Positions 6,465 through 13,776 of a stretch of DNA of 14,087 nucleotides are shown in pieces (the first letter of the stretch is position 1; every line of letters begins with the position of its first letter). The stretch is from assembly GCA_934654815.1 (NCBI GenBank), contig CAKUGU010000052.1:1-14087 (forward strand), given 5' to 3'. The notes under the pieces are model-generated. The model saw only the letters and a program-made list of their open reading frames with translations. It did not search any database and was not told the DNA's origin. The translations under genes were made by a program, and so were the position numbers. This DNA comes from an uncultured Ellagibacter sp. (GTDB lineage: Bacteria; Actinomycetota; Coriobacteriia; Coriobacteriales; Eggerthellaceae).

Positions 6465-7694
6465 ATGGCTCAGCTTGAACCCGCGAAGAGCGTGGCCGGC
6501 CGCGTGCTGGCCGAGGTCGCGAACGACGTGTACGAAGACGCCATCAAGGCGAAGGCCCGCGGCGAGAAGGTCGGCTGGATCTCGTCGAACTTCCCGCAGG
6601 AGATCCCGACGGCGCTCGGCATCCCGTGCGTGTACCCTGAAAGCCAGGCGGCCGCCATCTCGGCGAAGGGCGCCGGCCAAGAAATGTGCGAGCACGCGGA
6701 AGGCGAGCTCGGCTTCTCCAACGACATCTGCGCGTACTCCCGCATCAGCATGGCGTACGCCGACCTCGCCAAGTGCCCCAACGGCGAGCGCGAGATGCCG
6801 CTGCCCGACTTCGTCCTGTGCTGCAACAACATCTGCGACTGCATGCTCAAGTGGTACGAGAACCTCGGGCGCACCCTCGGCGTGCCCGTCATCGTGATCG
6901 ACGTGCCCTTCAACAACAAGTACAACGTCGACCGCAAGCGCATTGACTACATCGGCGCGCAGTTCCGCGACGCCATCGCCCAGCTCGAGGAGATCACGGG
7001 CAAGAAGTGGGACGAGAAGAAGTTCGAGGAGGTCTGCCGCGTTTCCGGCCGCATCGGCGAGGAATGGCTCAAGGCGACCAAGTACCTGAACTACAAGCCC
7101 GCTCCTTATAAGGGGTTCGACCTGTTCAACCACATGGCGGTCGCGACCATGGCCCGCGGCCAGCAGCGCTCGCTCGACGCGTTCATCGAGTTCAACAAGG
7201 AATGCGAGCAGTTCATCCGCGAGCACAAGTCCACGTTCAAGGGCGAGGAGAAGTACCGCGTCATGTTCGAGGGCATCGCATGCTGGCCCTACCTGCGCGT
7301 CACCTACTCCACGATGAAGAACCTCGGCATCAACGTCACCTCCTGCGTCTACGGCCCGTCGTTCGCCTTCGAGTACAGCAACTTCGACGAGATGATGGAA
7401 GCCTACGCGTCGGTGCCCAACTCCATCAACATCGAGCGCTCGACCGAGCTGCGCGAGCGTCTGTGCCTCGAGGGCAAGGTCGACGGCGGCCTCATCCACA
7501 TCAACCGCTCCTGCAAGATGTGGTCCTCGATCATGCCCGAGATGGCGCGCCGCATCAGCAACGATCTCAACATCCCGGTCGTCACCTTCGACGGCGACCA
7601 GTCCGACCCGCGCAACTTCAGCGAAGAGCAGTACGTCACGCGCGTCCAGGGCTTAGCTGAGATCATGGAAGCGAATGCGAAGAAGGGTGAATAA
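6465..7694 (+). CDS. 2-hydroxyacyl-CoA dehydratase, alpha subunit (FldB/HadB/HgdA-like)
   Basis: 409 residues, matching HadB/FldB length. With the beta subunit it removes water from a (R)-2-hydroxyacyl-CoA to give (E)-2-enoyl-CoA by a ketyl-radical mechanism after one-electron reduction by the activator. Cysteines suited to the [4Fe-4S] cluster are Cys89 (NDICAYSR), Cys119 or 120 (LCCNNIC) and Cys350 (NRSCKMWS), at positions close to the three ligands of characterised HadB. Ser40/41 and Glu59 (YPESQAA) correspond to the active-site Ser and Glu known from that family (alignment by eye). The start is set by AGGAGG at 6454-6459. The next gene follows after two bases, so the subunits are probably translationally coupled. 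Soluble, cytoplasmic and oxygen-sensitive. The family call is firm; the substrate is open. Confidence 0.92.
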   Translation: MAQLEPAKSVAGRVLAEVANDVYEDAIKAKARGEKVGWISSNFPQEIPTALGIPCVYPESQAAAISAKGAGQEMCEHAEGELGFSNDICAYSRISMAYADLAKCPNGEREMPLPDFVLCCNNICDCMLKWYENLGRTLGVPVIVIDVPFNNKYNVDRKRIDYIGAQFRDAIAQLEEITGKKWDEKKFEEVCRVSGRIGEEWLKATKYLNYKPAPYKGFDLFNHMAVATMARGQQRSLDAFIEFNKECEQFIREHKSTFKGEEKYRVMFEGIACWPYLRVTYSTMKNLGINVTSCVYGPSFAFEYSNFDEMMEAYASVPNSINIERSTELRERLCLEGKVDGGLIHINRSCKMWSSIMPEMARRISNDLNIPVVTFDGDQSDPRNFSEEQYVTRVQGLAEIMEANAKKGE

Positions 7695-7696
7695 CG

Positions 7697-8827
7697 ATGA
7701 CCACGATCAATGAACTTCTCTCCGAGTTCTCGGAGGTTGCGGCGAACCCGACCGCTGAGCTTAACCGCCACATCGCCGCCGACAAGAAGGTCGTCGGCGT
7801 GGGCCCGTACTACATCCCCGAGGAGCTCGTCTACGCGGCCGGCGCCATCCCGTTCGGCGTGTGGGGCCGCATGGGAACCGCGACCGAGGCGCGCAAGTAC
7901 TTCCCGCCGTTCTACTGCTCGATCTGCCAGATGACGCTTGAGATGGGCCTCAATCACGAGCTCGACAAGCTCTCCGGCTACATGACCTCGGCGCTCTGCG
8001 ACACCCAGCGCGGCTTCTCGCAGAACTTCCGCGTGGGCGTGACGCAGGTCCCGATGATCTTCGTCTCGCAGCCCCAGAACCGCGCCACCAAGGCCGGCCG
8101 CGACTACGCTGTGAGCTCGTACAAGGAGCTCCGCACGCAGGTGGGCGAGGTGTGCGATGCCATCATCGGCGATGAGGAGCTCTCCCAGGCCATCAAGCTC
8201 TACAACTCCTGGCGCGCAGCGATGCGCACCTTCGTGAAGCTCGCCGGCGAGCGCCCCTCGCTTGTGAGCGTGTCCGCGCGCAACGACGTCGTGAACGCCG
8301 GCTATTACATGGACAAGGCCGTGCACCTGGAGAAGGTGACCGAGCTCAACAAGCTCCTCGCCGCTGAGGCGCCGAGCACCGACGGGTTCGCCAAGATCGT
8401 GCTTTCCGGCATCTTCTACGACATCCCTGCCGTGAAGGAGATGCTCGACGAGAACAAGTTCGCCGTCGTGGCCGACGACATCGCGAAGGAATCGCGCGCC
8501 TTCTCGATCGAGGTTCCCGAAGAGGGCGACCCCATCGAGGCGCTCGCCGCGGGCTTCTGCGGGCTTAAGAACGATTCCATCCTCTACGACGCCGAGAAGT
8601 CGCACATCACGCACGTCGTCGACATCGCCAAGAACAGCGGCGCCCAGGGCGTGGTGCTTCTTCTGGCCAAGTTCTGCGACCCGGAGGAATTCGACGCGCC
8701 GCTTCTCGCGAAGGAATGCAGGAAGGCGGGCCTTCCCATCGTGCAGATCGAGGTCGACCAGTCGGCCGAGAGCTACGAACAGGCGCGCACCCAGCTCGAG
8801 ACGTTCAAAGAGCTGATCGGCGCTTAA
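7697..8827 (+). CDS. 2-hydroxyacyl-CoA dehydratase, beta subunit (FldC/HadC/HgdB-like)
   Basis: 376 residues, the length usual for HadC/FldC. This subunit carries the second iron-sulfur cluster. The candidate ligands are Cys74 or Cys77 (FYCSICQ), Cys101 (ALCDTQRG) and Cys327 (AKFCDPEEFD). The opening GVGPYYIPEELVYAAGAIPFGVWG (in pieces at residues 34-57) and the closing GLPIVQIEVDQ are hallmarks of the HgdB/FldC fold. AGAAGGG upstream of the ATG at 7697, inside the end of the alpha gene, serves as Shine-Dalgarno. It forms the heterodimer with the product at 6465-7694 and takes an electron from the activator encoded at 10049-10828. The 48-base gap to the next gene has no clear terminator or promoter. 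Confidence 0.92.
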   Translation: MTTINELLSEFSEVAANPTAELNRHIAADKKVVGVGPYYIPEELVYAAGAIPFGVWGRMGTATEARKYFPPFYCSICQMTLEMGLNHELDKLSGYMTSALCDTQRGFSQNFRVGVTQVPMIFVSQPQNRATKAGRDYAVSSYKELRTQVGEVCDAIIGDEELSQAIKLYNSWRAAMRTFVKLAGERPSLVSVSARNDVVNAGYYMDKAVHLEKVTELNKLLAAEAPSTDGFAKIVLSGIFYDIPAVKEMLDENKFAVVADDIAKESRAFSIEVPEEGDPIEALAAGFCGLKNDSILYDAEKSHITHVVDIAKNSGAQGVVLLLAKFCDPEEFDAPLLAKECRKAGLPIVQIEVDQSAESYEQARTQLETFKELIGA

Positions 8828-8875
8828 GGAACAAGGGCGCCGGAAGAGGCGGCTTATCCCAGAAAGGAAAGACAA

Positions 8876-10033
8876 GTGGACTTCAGTTACACCGACGAGC
8901 AGGAGCTTCTGGTCGACAGCATCAAGGAGTTCTGCGAGCGCTTCTTCGCCGAGGCGAAGATCCGCGACATGTACGAGAAAGAGTCGATGAGCGACGAGCT
9001 TATCCAGGAGTACCTCGAAGCCGGGTTCGGCCTTATGGGCATCCCTGAAGAGCTCGGCGGCATTCCCTGCGACATGCAGACGCTCGGCCTGCTCACCGAG
9101 GAGTTCGCACACTATTCCGGCGTCATCACGCCGCTTCTGAACAACACGCTCGCCATGCGCGACCTCATCGACTTCGGCTCCGAGGAGCAGGTCGCCGAGG
9201 CGATGGAGGCCTACAGCGAGACGGGTAAGCCCACGTTCTCGCTCGGTTTCTCCGAGCCTGCCGCAGGGTCGGACAACATGAACATGTCGTGCGTCACCAA
9301 GAAGCAAGCGGATGGCACGTACTTGCTGAACGGGCAGAAGACGTGGGTCACCCAGGGTGCGGCGTTCCCGAACATCCTCGTCGTCTCCAAGGACGAGGAT
9401 CCCGCCCGCGAGAACAAGAGCATGTCGATGTGGCTCGTCCCGCTTGAGACGAAGGGTCTCACCACGGCGCCTCTCCACAAGATCGGCCAGCAGATCATGC
9501 CGTTCTGCGAGGTGTACTTCGACGACGTCGTCCTGACCGAGGACATGCGTGTCGGCGAAGAGGGCAAGGGCTTCTACAACCTCATGAAGAACTTCGAGAC
9601 CGAGCGCTGCCTCATCGTGGCGCAGGCCGTCGGCATCGCGCAGGCCGCGATGGACGACGCCGCGGCGTACGTGTCCGAGCGCATGACCTTCGGCAAGCCG
9701 ATCGCGAACTATCAGCTCATCCAGCTCAAGCTCGTCGAGATGGAGACCGCCATCCAGAACTCCCGCAACATGCTGTACAAGACGCTCTGGAAGATGGACA
9801 ACGGCCAGTCGGTGCGCATCGACTCGGCGCTCCTCAAGCGCTACGCGTGCCAGGAGGCGACCAAGGTCGCGTCCGAGGCGATGCAGATCTACGGCGGCCT
9901 CGGCTTTACCACCGAAACCCGCCTGGGCCGTCTGTGGGCCGACCTGCGCGGCTTCCAGATCGCCGGCGGTACCGACGAGATCATGGTCTACATCGCCGGC
10001 CGCCAGCTCGCCAAGCAGTACGCCCGCAAGTAG
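8876..10033 (+). CDS. CaiA-like acyl-CoA dehydrogenase / enoyl-CoA reductase
   Basis: 385 residues from a GTG start, supported by AGAAAGGA 7 bases upstream. Acyl-CoA dehydrogenase fold: N-terminal helices (1-120), middle beta domain with SEPAAGSD (126-133), and a C-terminal helical domain with FAD contacts (Arg269 in ERMTFGK, QIYGGLGF at 337-344). The usual catalytic Glu in the YEGT position is replaced (IAGGTDEI, Gly364), but Glu243 in ETERCLIVAQ falls where isovaleryl-CoA dehydrogenase and E. coli CaiA keep their base, so the enzyme should be active. Features such as MLYKTLWKMDNG and the GGTDEI ending recall CaiA, crotonobetainyl-CoA reductase. In this operon it most likely reduces the enoyl-CoA made by the dehydratase, with electrons from the Etf/Fix protein encoded from 13777. 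The exact substrate is unknown. Confidence 0.88.
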   Translation: MDFSYTDEQELLVDSIKEFCERFFAEAKIRDMYEKESMSDELIQEYLEAGFGLMGIPEELGGIPCDMQTLGLLTEEFAHYSGVITPLLNNTLAMRDLIDFGSEEQVAEAMEAYSETGKPTFSLGFSEPAAGSDNMNMSCVTKKQADGTYLLNGQKTWVTQGAAFPNILVVSKDEDPARENKSMSMWLVPLETKGLTTAPLHKIGQQIMPFCEVYFDDVVLTEDMRVGEEGKGFYNLMKNFETERCLIVAQAVGIAQAAMDDAAAYVSERMTFGKPIANYQLIQLKLVEMETAIQNSRNMLYKTLWKMDNGQSVRIDSALLKRYACQEATKVASEAMQIYGGLGFTTETRLGRLWADLRGFQIAGGTDEIMVYIAGRQLAKQYARK

Positions 10034-10048
10034 GCAAGGGGAGCAGAC

Positions 10049-10828
10049 ATGGCAGGAGAGCTTTATCTGGGCATCGATATCGGATCGACTGCGTCGAAGT
10101 GCGTCGTCGTCGATGCGGGCGGTGCGGTGCGCGGAACGGGGGTCTACCCGTCGGGCGCGGGCACGAAAGGGCCGCGTGCGGCCCTGGACGCCGCCTTGGG
10201 CGCGGCGGGCGCCTCGATGGACGACATCGCGCGTTCGTGCGCCACGGGCTACGGGCGCAAGCTCATGACCTGGGCCGACTCGCAGGTATCCGAGCTTTCC
10301 TGCCATGCGAAGGGCGCGTCGAGGCTTTTTCCCGGCGTGCGCACGGTCATCGACATCGGCGGGCAGGACGCCAAGGTCTTGCGCCTTTCCGCCGAGGGCG
10401 ACCTCGAGAACTTCGTGATGAACGACAAGTGCGCCGCCGGCACGGGCCGCTTCCTCGATGTGATGGCAGGCGTATTCGGCATCGGCGTCGACGAGCTGTC
10501 TGACTACGATCGCGCCTCGCACGCGGTCGCGTCCATCTCGTCCACCTGCACGGTGTTCGCCGAGTCCGAGGTCGTCTCGAAGCTCGCGAGTGGCGAGCCG
10601 GTGACCGATATCGTCGCTGGAGTGCACGAGTCGGTTGTCGACAGGTGCAGCGGCCTGGTGAAACGTTTAGGTATCGTTCGTCCAATCGCGATGACGGGCG
10701 GCGTCGCCTTGAACGACGCTCTGCGCGAGCGGTTGGAGAAGCGGCTCGAGAGCCCGATCACGACTTCCGAGTTCGCCCAGATGAACGGCGCATACGGTGC
10801 CGCGATCTTCGCGATGGAGGGCCGTTAG
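10049..10828 (+). CDS. ATP-dependent activator of 2-hydroxyacyl-CoA dehydratase (HgdC/FldI/HadI-like)
   Basis: 259 residues, the normal length for this homodimeric ASKHA-fold ATPase ('archerase'). It holds one [4Fe-4S] cluster between two subunits and, on ATP hydrolysis, fires a low-potential electron into the dehydratase. Seen in order: GIDIGSTASK (8-17, phosphate loop 1), DIGGQDAKVL (102-111), NDKCAAGTGRF with Cys128, SSTCTVFAESEV with Cys167, and TGGVALN (216-222). Cys128 and Cys167 correspond to the two cluster ligands of HgdC, about 39 residues apart. AAGGGGAG precedes the ATG and the gap from the dehydrogenase is 15 bases. It is unusual that the activator follows the reductase gene rather than preceding the dehydratase subunits, as in the clostridial Had and Fld clusters. 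One activator can serve several dehydratases. Confidence 0.93.
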   Translation: MAGELYLGIDIGSTASKCVVVDAGGAVRGTGVYPSGAGTKGPRAALDAALGAAGASMDDIARSCATGYGRKLMTWADSQVSELSCHAKGASRLFPGVRTVIDIGGQDAKVLRLSAEGDLENFVMNDKCAAGTGRFLDVMAGVFGIGVDELSDYDRASHAVASISSTCTVFAESEVVSKLASGEPVTDIVAGVHESVVDRCSGLVKRLGIVRPIAMTGGVALNDALRERLEKRLESPITTSEFAQMNGAYGAAIFAMEGR

Positions 10829-10881
10829 GCGCCGAGTTTCCGGTCGCCGCCGCGGCCGATGGAGGGTGAAGGAGGACGAAG

Positions 10882-12450
10882 GTGAAGATCGATTGCGCCA
10901 AGGGACCGCTCGCGACGCGCAGCTACCCCAAGCTTTCCGTGATCGAGCGGCTGCGTGCGTGCTCCACCGAGCAGGCGTACCGTCGGTTGGCGGCGGGCGA
11001 GAACAAAAGCGTCACGTACTTCGATGCCCTGCGGGAATCGAACGCCCTCGCGCACTACCTTGCGACGACGTGCGAATGCGGGCCCGAATCGACCGTCGTG
11101 CTCTCCGCGCCGAACGTGCTGTGGTTCCCGGCCATCCTCGCCGCCGTCCAGATGTGCGGCAGCCGCATCGCGCTGCTCGCGCCCACCCTGCCCCGCGACG
11201 AGTTCGAGCGGTGCGCGGGGCTTCTCAACCCCCAGGTCATCATCATGTCGACGCCCGAAGGCTGCCAGGCGGCGAAAGAGGCGTTCCCGAAAGCCCATGT
11301 GCTCGCGGTCGGGTGCCCCGTGGCGCCCGTTCCCTTGGTGAGCGAGGTCGTCGCGCGCACGGGCTACGACGATTCGCGCACCTTCCCCCACATCGACGCC
11401 GACAGTAAGATCGTCGTCTTCTCCTCGGGCAGCACCGGCCGCCCGAAGGCCATCGTGAACAGGCTTTCCTCGTTCGCCCTGAACGGCATCGCGCTCACGC
11501 GCGCGCTCGAGCTTTCACCCGACGATGTGCTGTTCGTCCCCGTTCCCTTCATCCACGTCTTCGGCGTCGTCGGCGTGTTCGCGGCGCTCATGTCGGGCGC
11601 GTCGTTCGTGAGCGACGAGAAATACCATGCCCGCGCCGCCTGCCAGCTCGTCTCCACCTACCGCGCCACGGTGCACCTCGGCGTGTCGACGATGTTCGTG
11701 CGCGAGCTGCGCGAGAACCAGGACGGCGCGTGGGACTTCTCGTCCTTGCGCGCGGGGCTCGTCGCGGGCGCGGGGTGCCCGGCGAGCGTCATCACCGAGT
11801 TCGAAGAGCGCTTCGGCTGCCGCATCATGCAATCCTACGGCATGAGTGAGACGGCGGCGACGCTCACGGTGACGCCGCTCGAGCTGCCCGCAGAACGCCG
11901 CGCGTCCACCGTCGGGTTCTGCATCGAGGGCGCCGAGGCGAAGGTAGACCCCGACTCAGGCGAGCTTTCCTGCAAGTCCGCCTCGATGATGGACGGCATC
12001 CTCCAGCCCGACGGCAGCGTGCGCCTCGAGCTCGACGACGGGTGGTTCTGCACGGGGGACGTGGCCACGATCGACGAGGAAGGCTACCTCACGATCGTCG
12101 GGCGGCTCAAGGACATGATCATCCGCGGCGGGGTGAACATCTTCCCGGCCGAGGTGGAGTGCGTCTACGACGCCCGCGACGACGTCGACGCGTGCTGCCT
12201 CGTGGGCTATCCCGACCCTGATCTCGGCGAGCGGACGTGCCTCGCGGTGGTCATGAAGCCGGGTGCTGTGGCCTACAGCCGCGATTTGCGGCTGTACGCG
12301 AAGGGCCTCGTCGAGAAGCAGAAGATTCCCGATGTGATTCTCAAGATGGACGGATTCCCTCAGCTGGGGAATGGCAAAATAGACAAAAAAGCGCTTCGCG
12401 CGATGGTGATCGATGCCATGAGGCAGGCAGGTGAGCGAGATGAGGATTGA
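10882..12450 (+). CDS. Acyl-CoA ligase (AMP-forming, ANL superfamily, CaiC-like)
   Basis: 522 residues from a GTG with GGAGG at 10871-10875. It makes an acyl-CoA from a free acid, CoA and ATP through an acyl-adenylate. Motifs in order: FSSGSTGRPKAIV (180-192, AMP-binding P-loop), YGMSET (319-324), WFCTGD (388-393), GRLKDMIIRGGVNIFPAEVE (407-426) and GNGKIDKKAL with the catalytic Lys499. The length and order fit medium acid ligases such as CaiC, but the acid cannot be predicted. In the operon it could prime the cycle by making the first CoA donor for the transferase, or bring an external enoic or saturated acid into the reductase step directly (inference). The 3' end overlaps the start of the next gene by 11 or 20 bases. 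The 53-base gap before it shows no promoter. Confidence 0.9.
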   Translation: MKIDCAKGPLATRSYPKLSVIERLRACSTEQAYRRLAAGENKSVTYFDALRESNALAHYLATTCECGPESTVVLSAPNVLWFPAILAAVQMCGSRIALLAPTLPRDEFERCAGLLNPQVIIMSTPEGCQAAKEAFPKAHVLAVGCPVAPVPLVSEVVARTGYDDSRTFPHIDADSKIVVFSSGSTGRPKAIVNRLSSFALNGIALTRALELSPDDVLFVPVPFIHVFGVVGVFAALMSGASFVSDEKYHARAACQLVSTYRATVHLGVSTMFVRELRENQDGAWDFSSLRAGLVAGAGCPASVITEFEERFGCRIMQSYGMSETAATLTVTPLELPAERRASTVGFCIEGAEAKVDPDSGELSCKSASMMDGILQPDGSVRLELDDGWFCTGDVATIDEEGYLTIVGRLKDMIIRGGVNIFPAEVECVYDARDDVDACCLVGYPDPDLGERTCLAVVMKPGAVAYSRDLRLYAKGLVEKQKIPDVILKMDGFPQLGNGKIDKKALRAMVIDAMRQAGERDED

Positions 12451-13633
12451 GGAATCGGCTCTCGGCGGAAACCGCGAGCTCGTCGAGCAGGTGGAACGGG
12501 CCGTCGACGAGTTCTGTGACGAGCACGTGACCGAGGAACGCGTCAAGCAGTGGTGCGTTTCCCGCGGGGTACCCGAAGCGGAGTACTGCGCGTTCTACGA
12601 AAGCGAGCTGGGAAGGTACTGCCTGCCGGCGTCGGCCGGCGGGTTCGAAGGGCCCTTCGTCGCCCGCGCCGCCCTTGCCGCGCGCCTTATGCGCCGCGCG
12701 GGAGCGACGATGCCGTTCCTCACCGACATGACCTCCATGGCCCTGCTCTCGACGATGCGCAGCCTCTCGCAGCAGGAAATCGCGGAGGACCTCATGAGCT
12801 GCAACGGCCGCGTCGCGTTCTCCCAGGCGTTCTCGGAAGGCGGGCAGGGCGGCGAGTCCGGCTCGGTTGCGACCGAGATCACCGTCGACGACGGGGGCAT
12901 CTTCCTCGACGGCGTGAAAACCTACGTCGCCAACGGGCAGTACATCCCGCGAACGCTCGTCTACACGCGCGACATGGTCAACGGCTCGGCCGACGGCGGG
13001 GTGTCGCTGTGGCTCGTCCCCATCGACGAGCTGGGCGTGTTCACCTACCCTTTGAACACGGTGGGCCAGGAGATGCTCGCGCCCGCGCGCATCGAGTTCG
13101 AGCACGTGAAGCTCGATCCCGAATGGCAGATCCAGACGGAGGGGAAGCTCCCCCAGATGCTCGAGCGCCAGTACGAGCTCGGCCGCATCCTCGTCTGCGC
13201 GTCGAGCTTAGGCCTCGCGCAGGCGGCGATGGACGACGTGCTCGAGCGCTGCGCGACGCACTTCACGCACGGGCGCTACCTGGGCGGCATCCCGCAGATC
13301 CAGCAGAAGGTGGCCGACATGGCCGTCCGCATCCGGACGATGGAGATGCTCGTCGCGCGCGCGGCGGAGTCGGTGTCGAGCGAGGCGAGCGCCGATCAGC
13401 AGCACCTCGACTGCGCGCTCGCGAAGTACTTCGTCCCCAAGGCGGCCACGCAAGTCGCCTCCGAGGCGCTGCAGATCTTCGGCGGCGTAGGCTACACCGA
13501 CGAGGCGCGCGTCGGGCGCATCTGGCGCGATTGCCGTGGCAACCAGATTGCCCAGGGCACCGACGAAATCATGCCGCACACCATTTCCAAGATGCTCGTC
13601 AAGAATTGCGCATCGAAGCTCGTCGACTTCTAA
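12431..13633 (+). CDS. Divergent acyl-CoA dehydrogenase paralogue lacking canonical catalytic residues
   Basis: 400 residues from GTG 12431; an ATG at 12440 with GGTGA 5 bases upstream is an equally good start. Both overlap the ligase gene, so coupling is likely. The acyl-CoA dehydrogenase fold is clear: SLGLAQAAMDD (259-269) and QIFGGVGYTDEARVGRIW (348-365) align with the same regions of the product at 8876-10033 and show common ancestry. Key residues differ. The Glu243-equivalent is Gly251 (YELGRILV), the YEGT-type Glu is Gln375 (IAQGTDEI), the FAD-pyrophosphate Arg is His277, and the SEPAAGSD loop reads SEGGQGGESG. It therefore may not dehydrogenate on its own. It might pair with the CaiA-like enzyme as an inactive partner, as in heteromeric actinobacterial FadE pairs, or use another residue (both inference). 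Confidence 0.8.
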   Translation: MSEMRIEESALGGNRELVEQVERAVDEFCDEHVTEERVKQWCVSRGVPEAEYCAFYESELGRYCLPASAGGFEGPFVARAALAARLMRRAGATMPFLTDMTSMALLSTMRSLSQQEIAEDLMSCNGRVAFSQAFSEGGQGGESGSVATEITVDDGGIFLDGVKTYVANGQYIPRTLVYTRDMVNGSADGGVSLWLVPIDELGVFTYPLNTVGQEMLAPARIEFEHVKLDPEWQIQTEGKLPQMLERQYELGRILVCASSLGLAQAAMDDVLERCATHFTHGRYLGGIPQIQQKVADMAVRIRTMEMLVARAAESVSSEASADQQHLDCALAKYFVPKAATQVASEALQIFGGVGYTDEARVGRIWRDCRGNQIAQGTDEIMPHTISKMLVKNCASKLVDF

Positions 13634-13672
13634 AGCGCAGGTCATAGCCTTAATTTTTTCGATTTAATCCCT

Positions 13673-13707
13673 TCGGACCAGACAAAAACGAATATTGTCT
13701 GGTCCGA
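13673..13707. terminator. 13-bp inverted repeat after the operon: possible weak terminator overlapping dyad copy 3
   Basis: TCGGACCAGACAA and its exact complement flank a 9-base loop, 39 bases after the stop of the second dehydrogenase. Only TTT follows the stem, so termination would be weak. The structure fully contains the operator-like dyad at 13678-13702. It may partly uncouple etfB from the upstream operon, or be only a protein-binding dyad. Confidence 0.4.
13678..13702. promoter_or_regulatory. Dyad operator copy 3 (upstream of etfB/fixA)
   Basis: CCAGACA-N11-TGTCTGG with perfect arms and spacer AAAACGAATAT, which matches the spacer of the copy upstream of the transferase at 9 of 11 positions. 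It ends 75 bases before the etfB start codon, the same distance as copy 1 from tetR. A TAATCT -10-like box begins 27 bases after it (13730-13735), with no good -35. It links etfB to the same control as the operon. Confidence 0.7.
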
Positions 13708-13776
13708 TTTGCCTCTGCGTTCGGTACCGTAATCTCAGCACGAAAAGCATAACCTGCTCTGAAAGAAGGTACCCAG

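Noticed and set aside
5169..7499. A 776-codon open frame on the minus strand
   Set aside because: Antisense to the CoA transferase and dehydratase alpha genes, low complexity, with no plausible start context. GC-driven shadow.
7403..10627. A very long open frame on the minus strand (1074 codons)
   Set aside because: It lies antisense to four well-recognised genes, has no domain-like content and is rich in Arg, Leu, Val, Ala, Asp and His as expected from the complement of GC-biased codons. It is a shadow frame.
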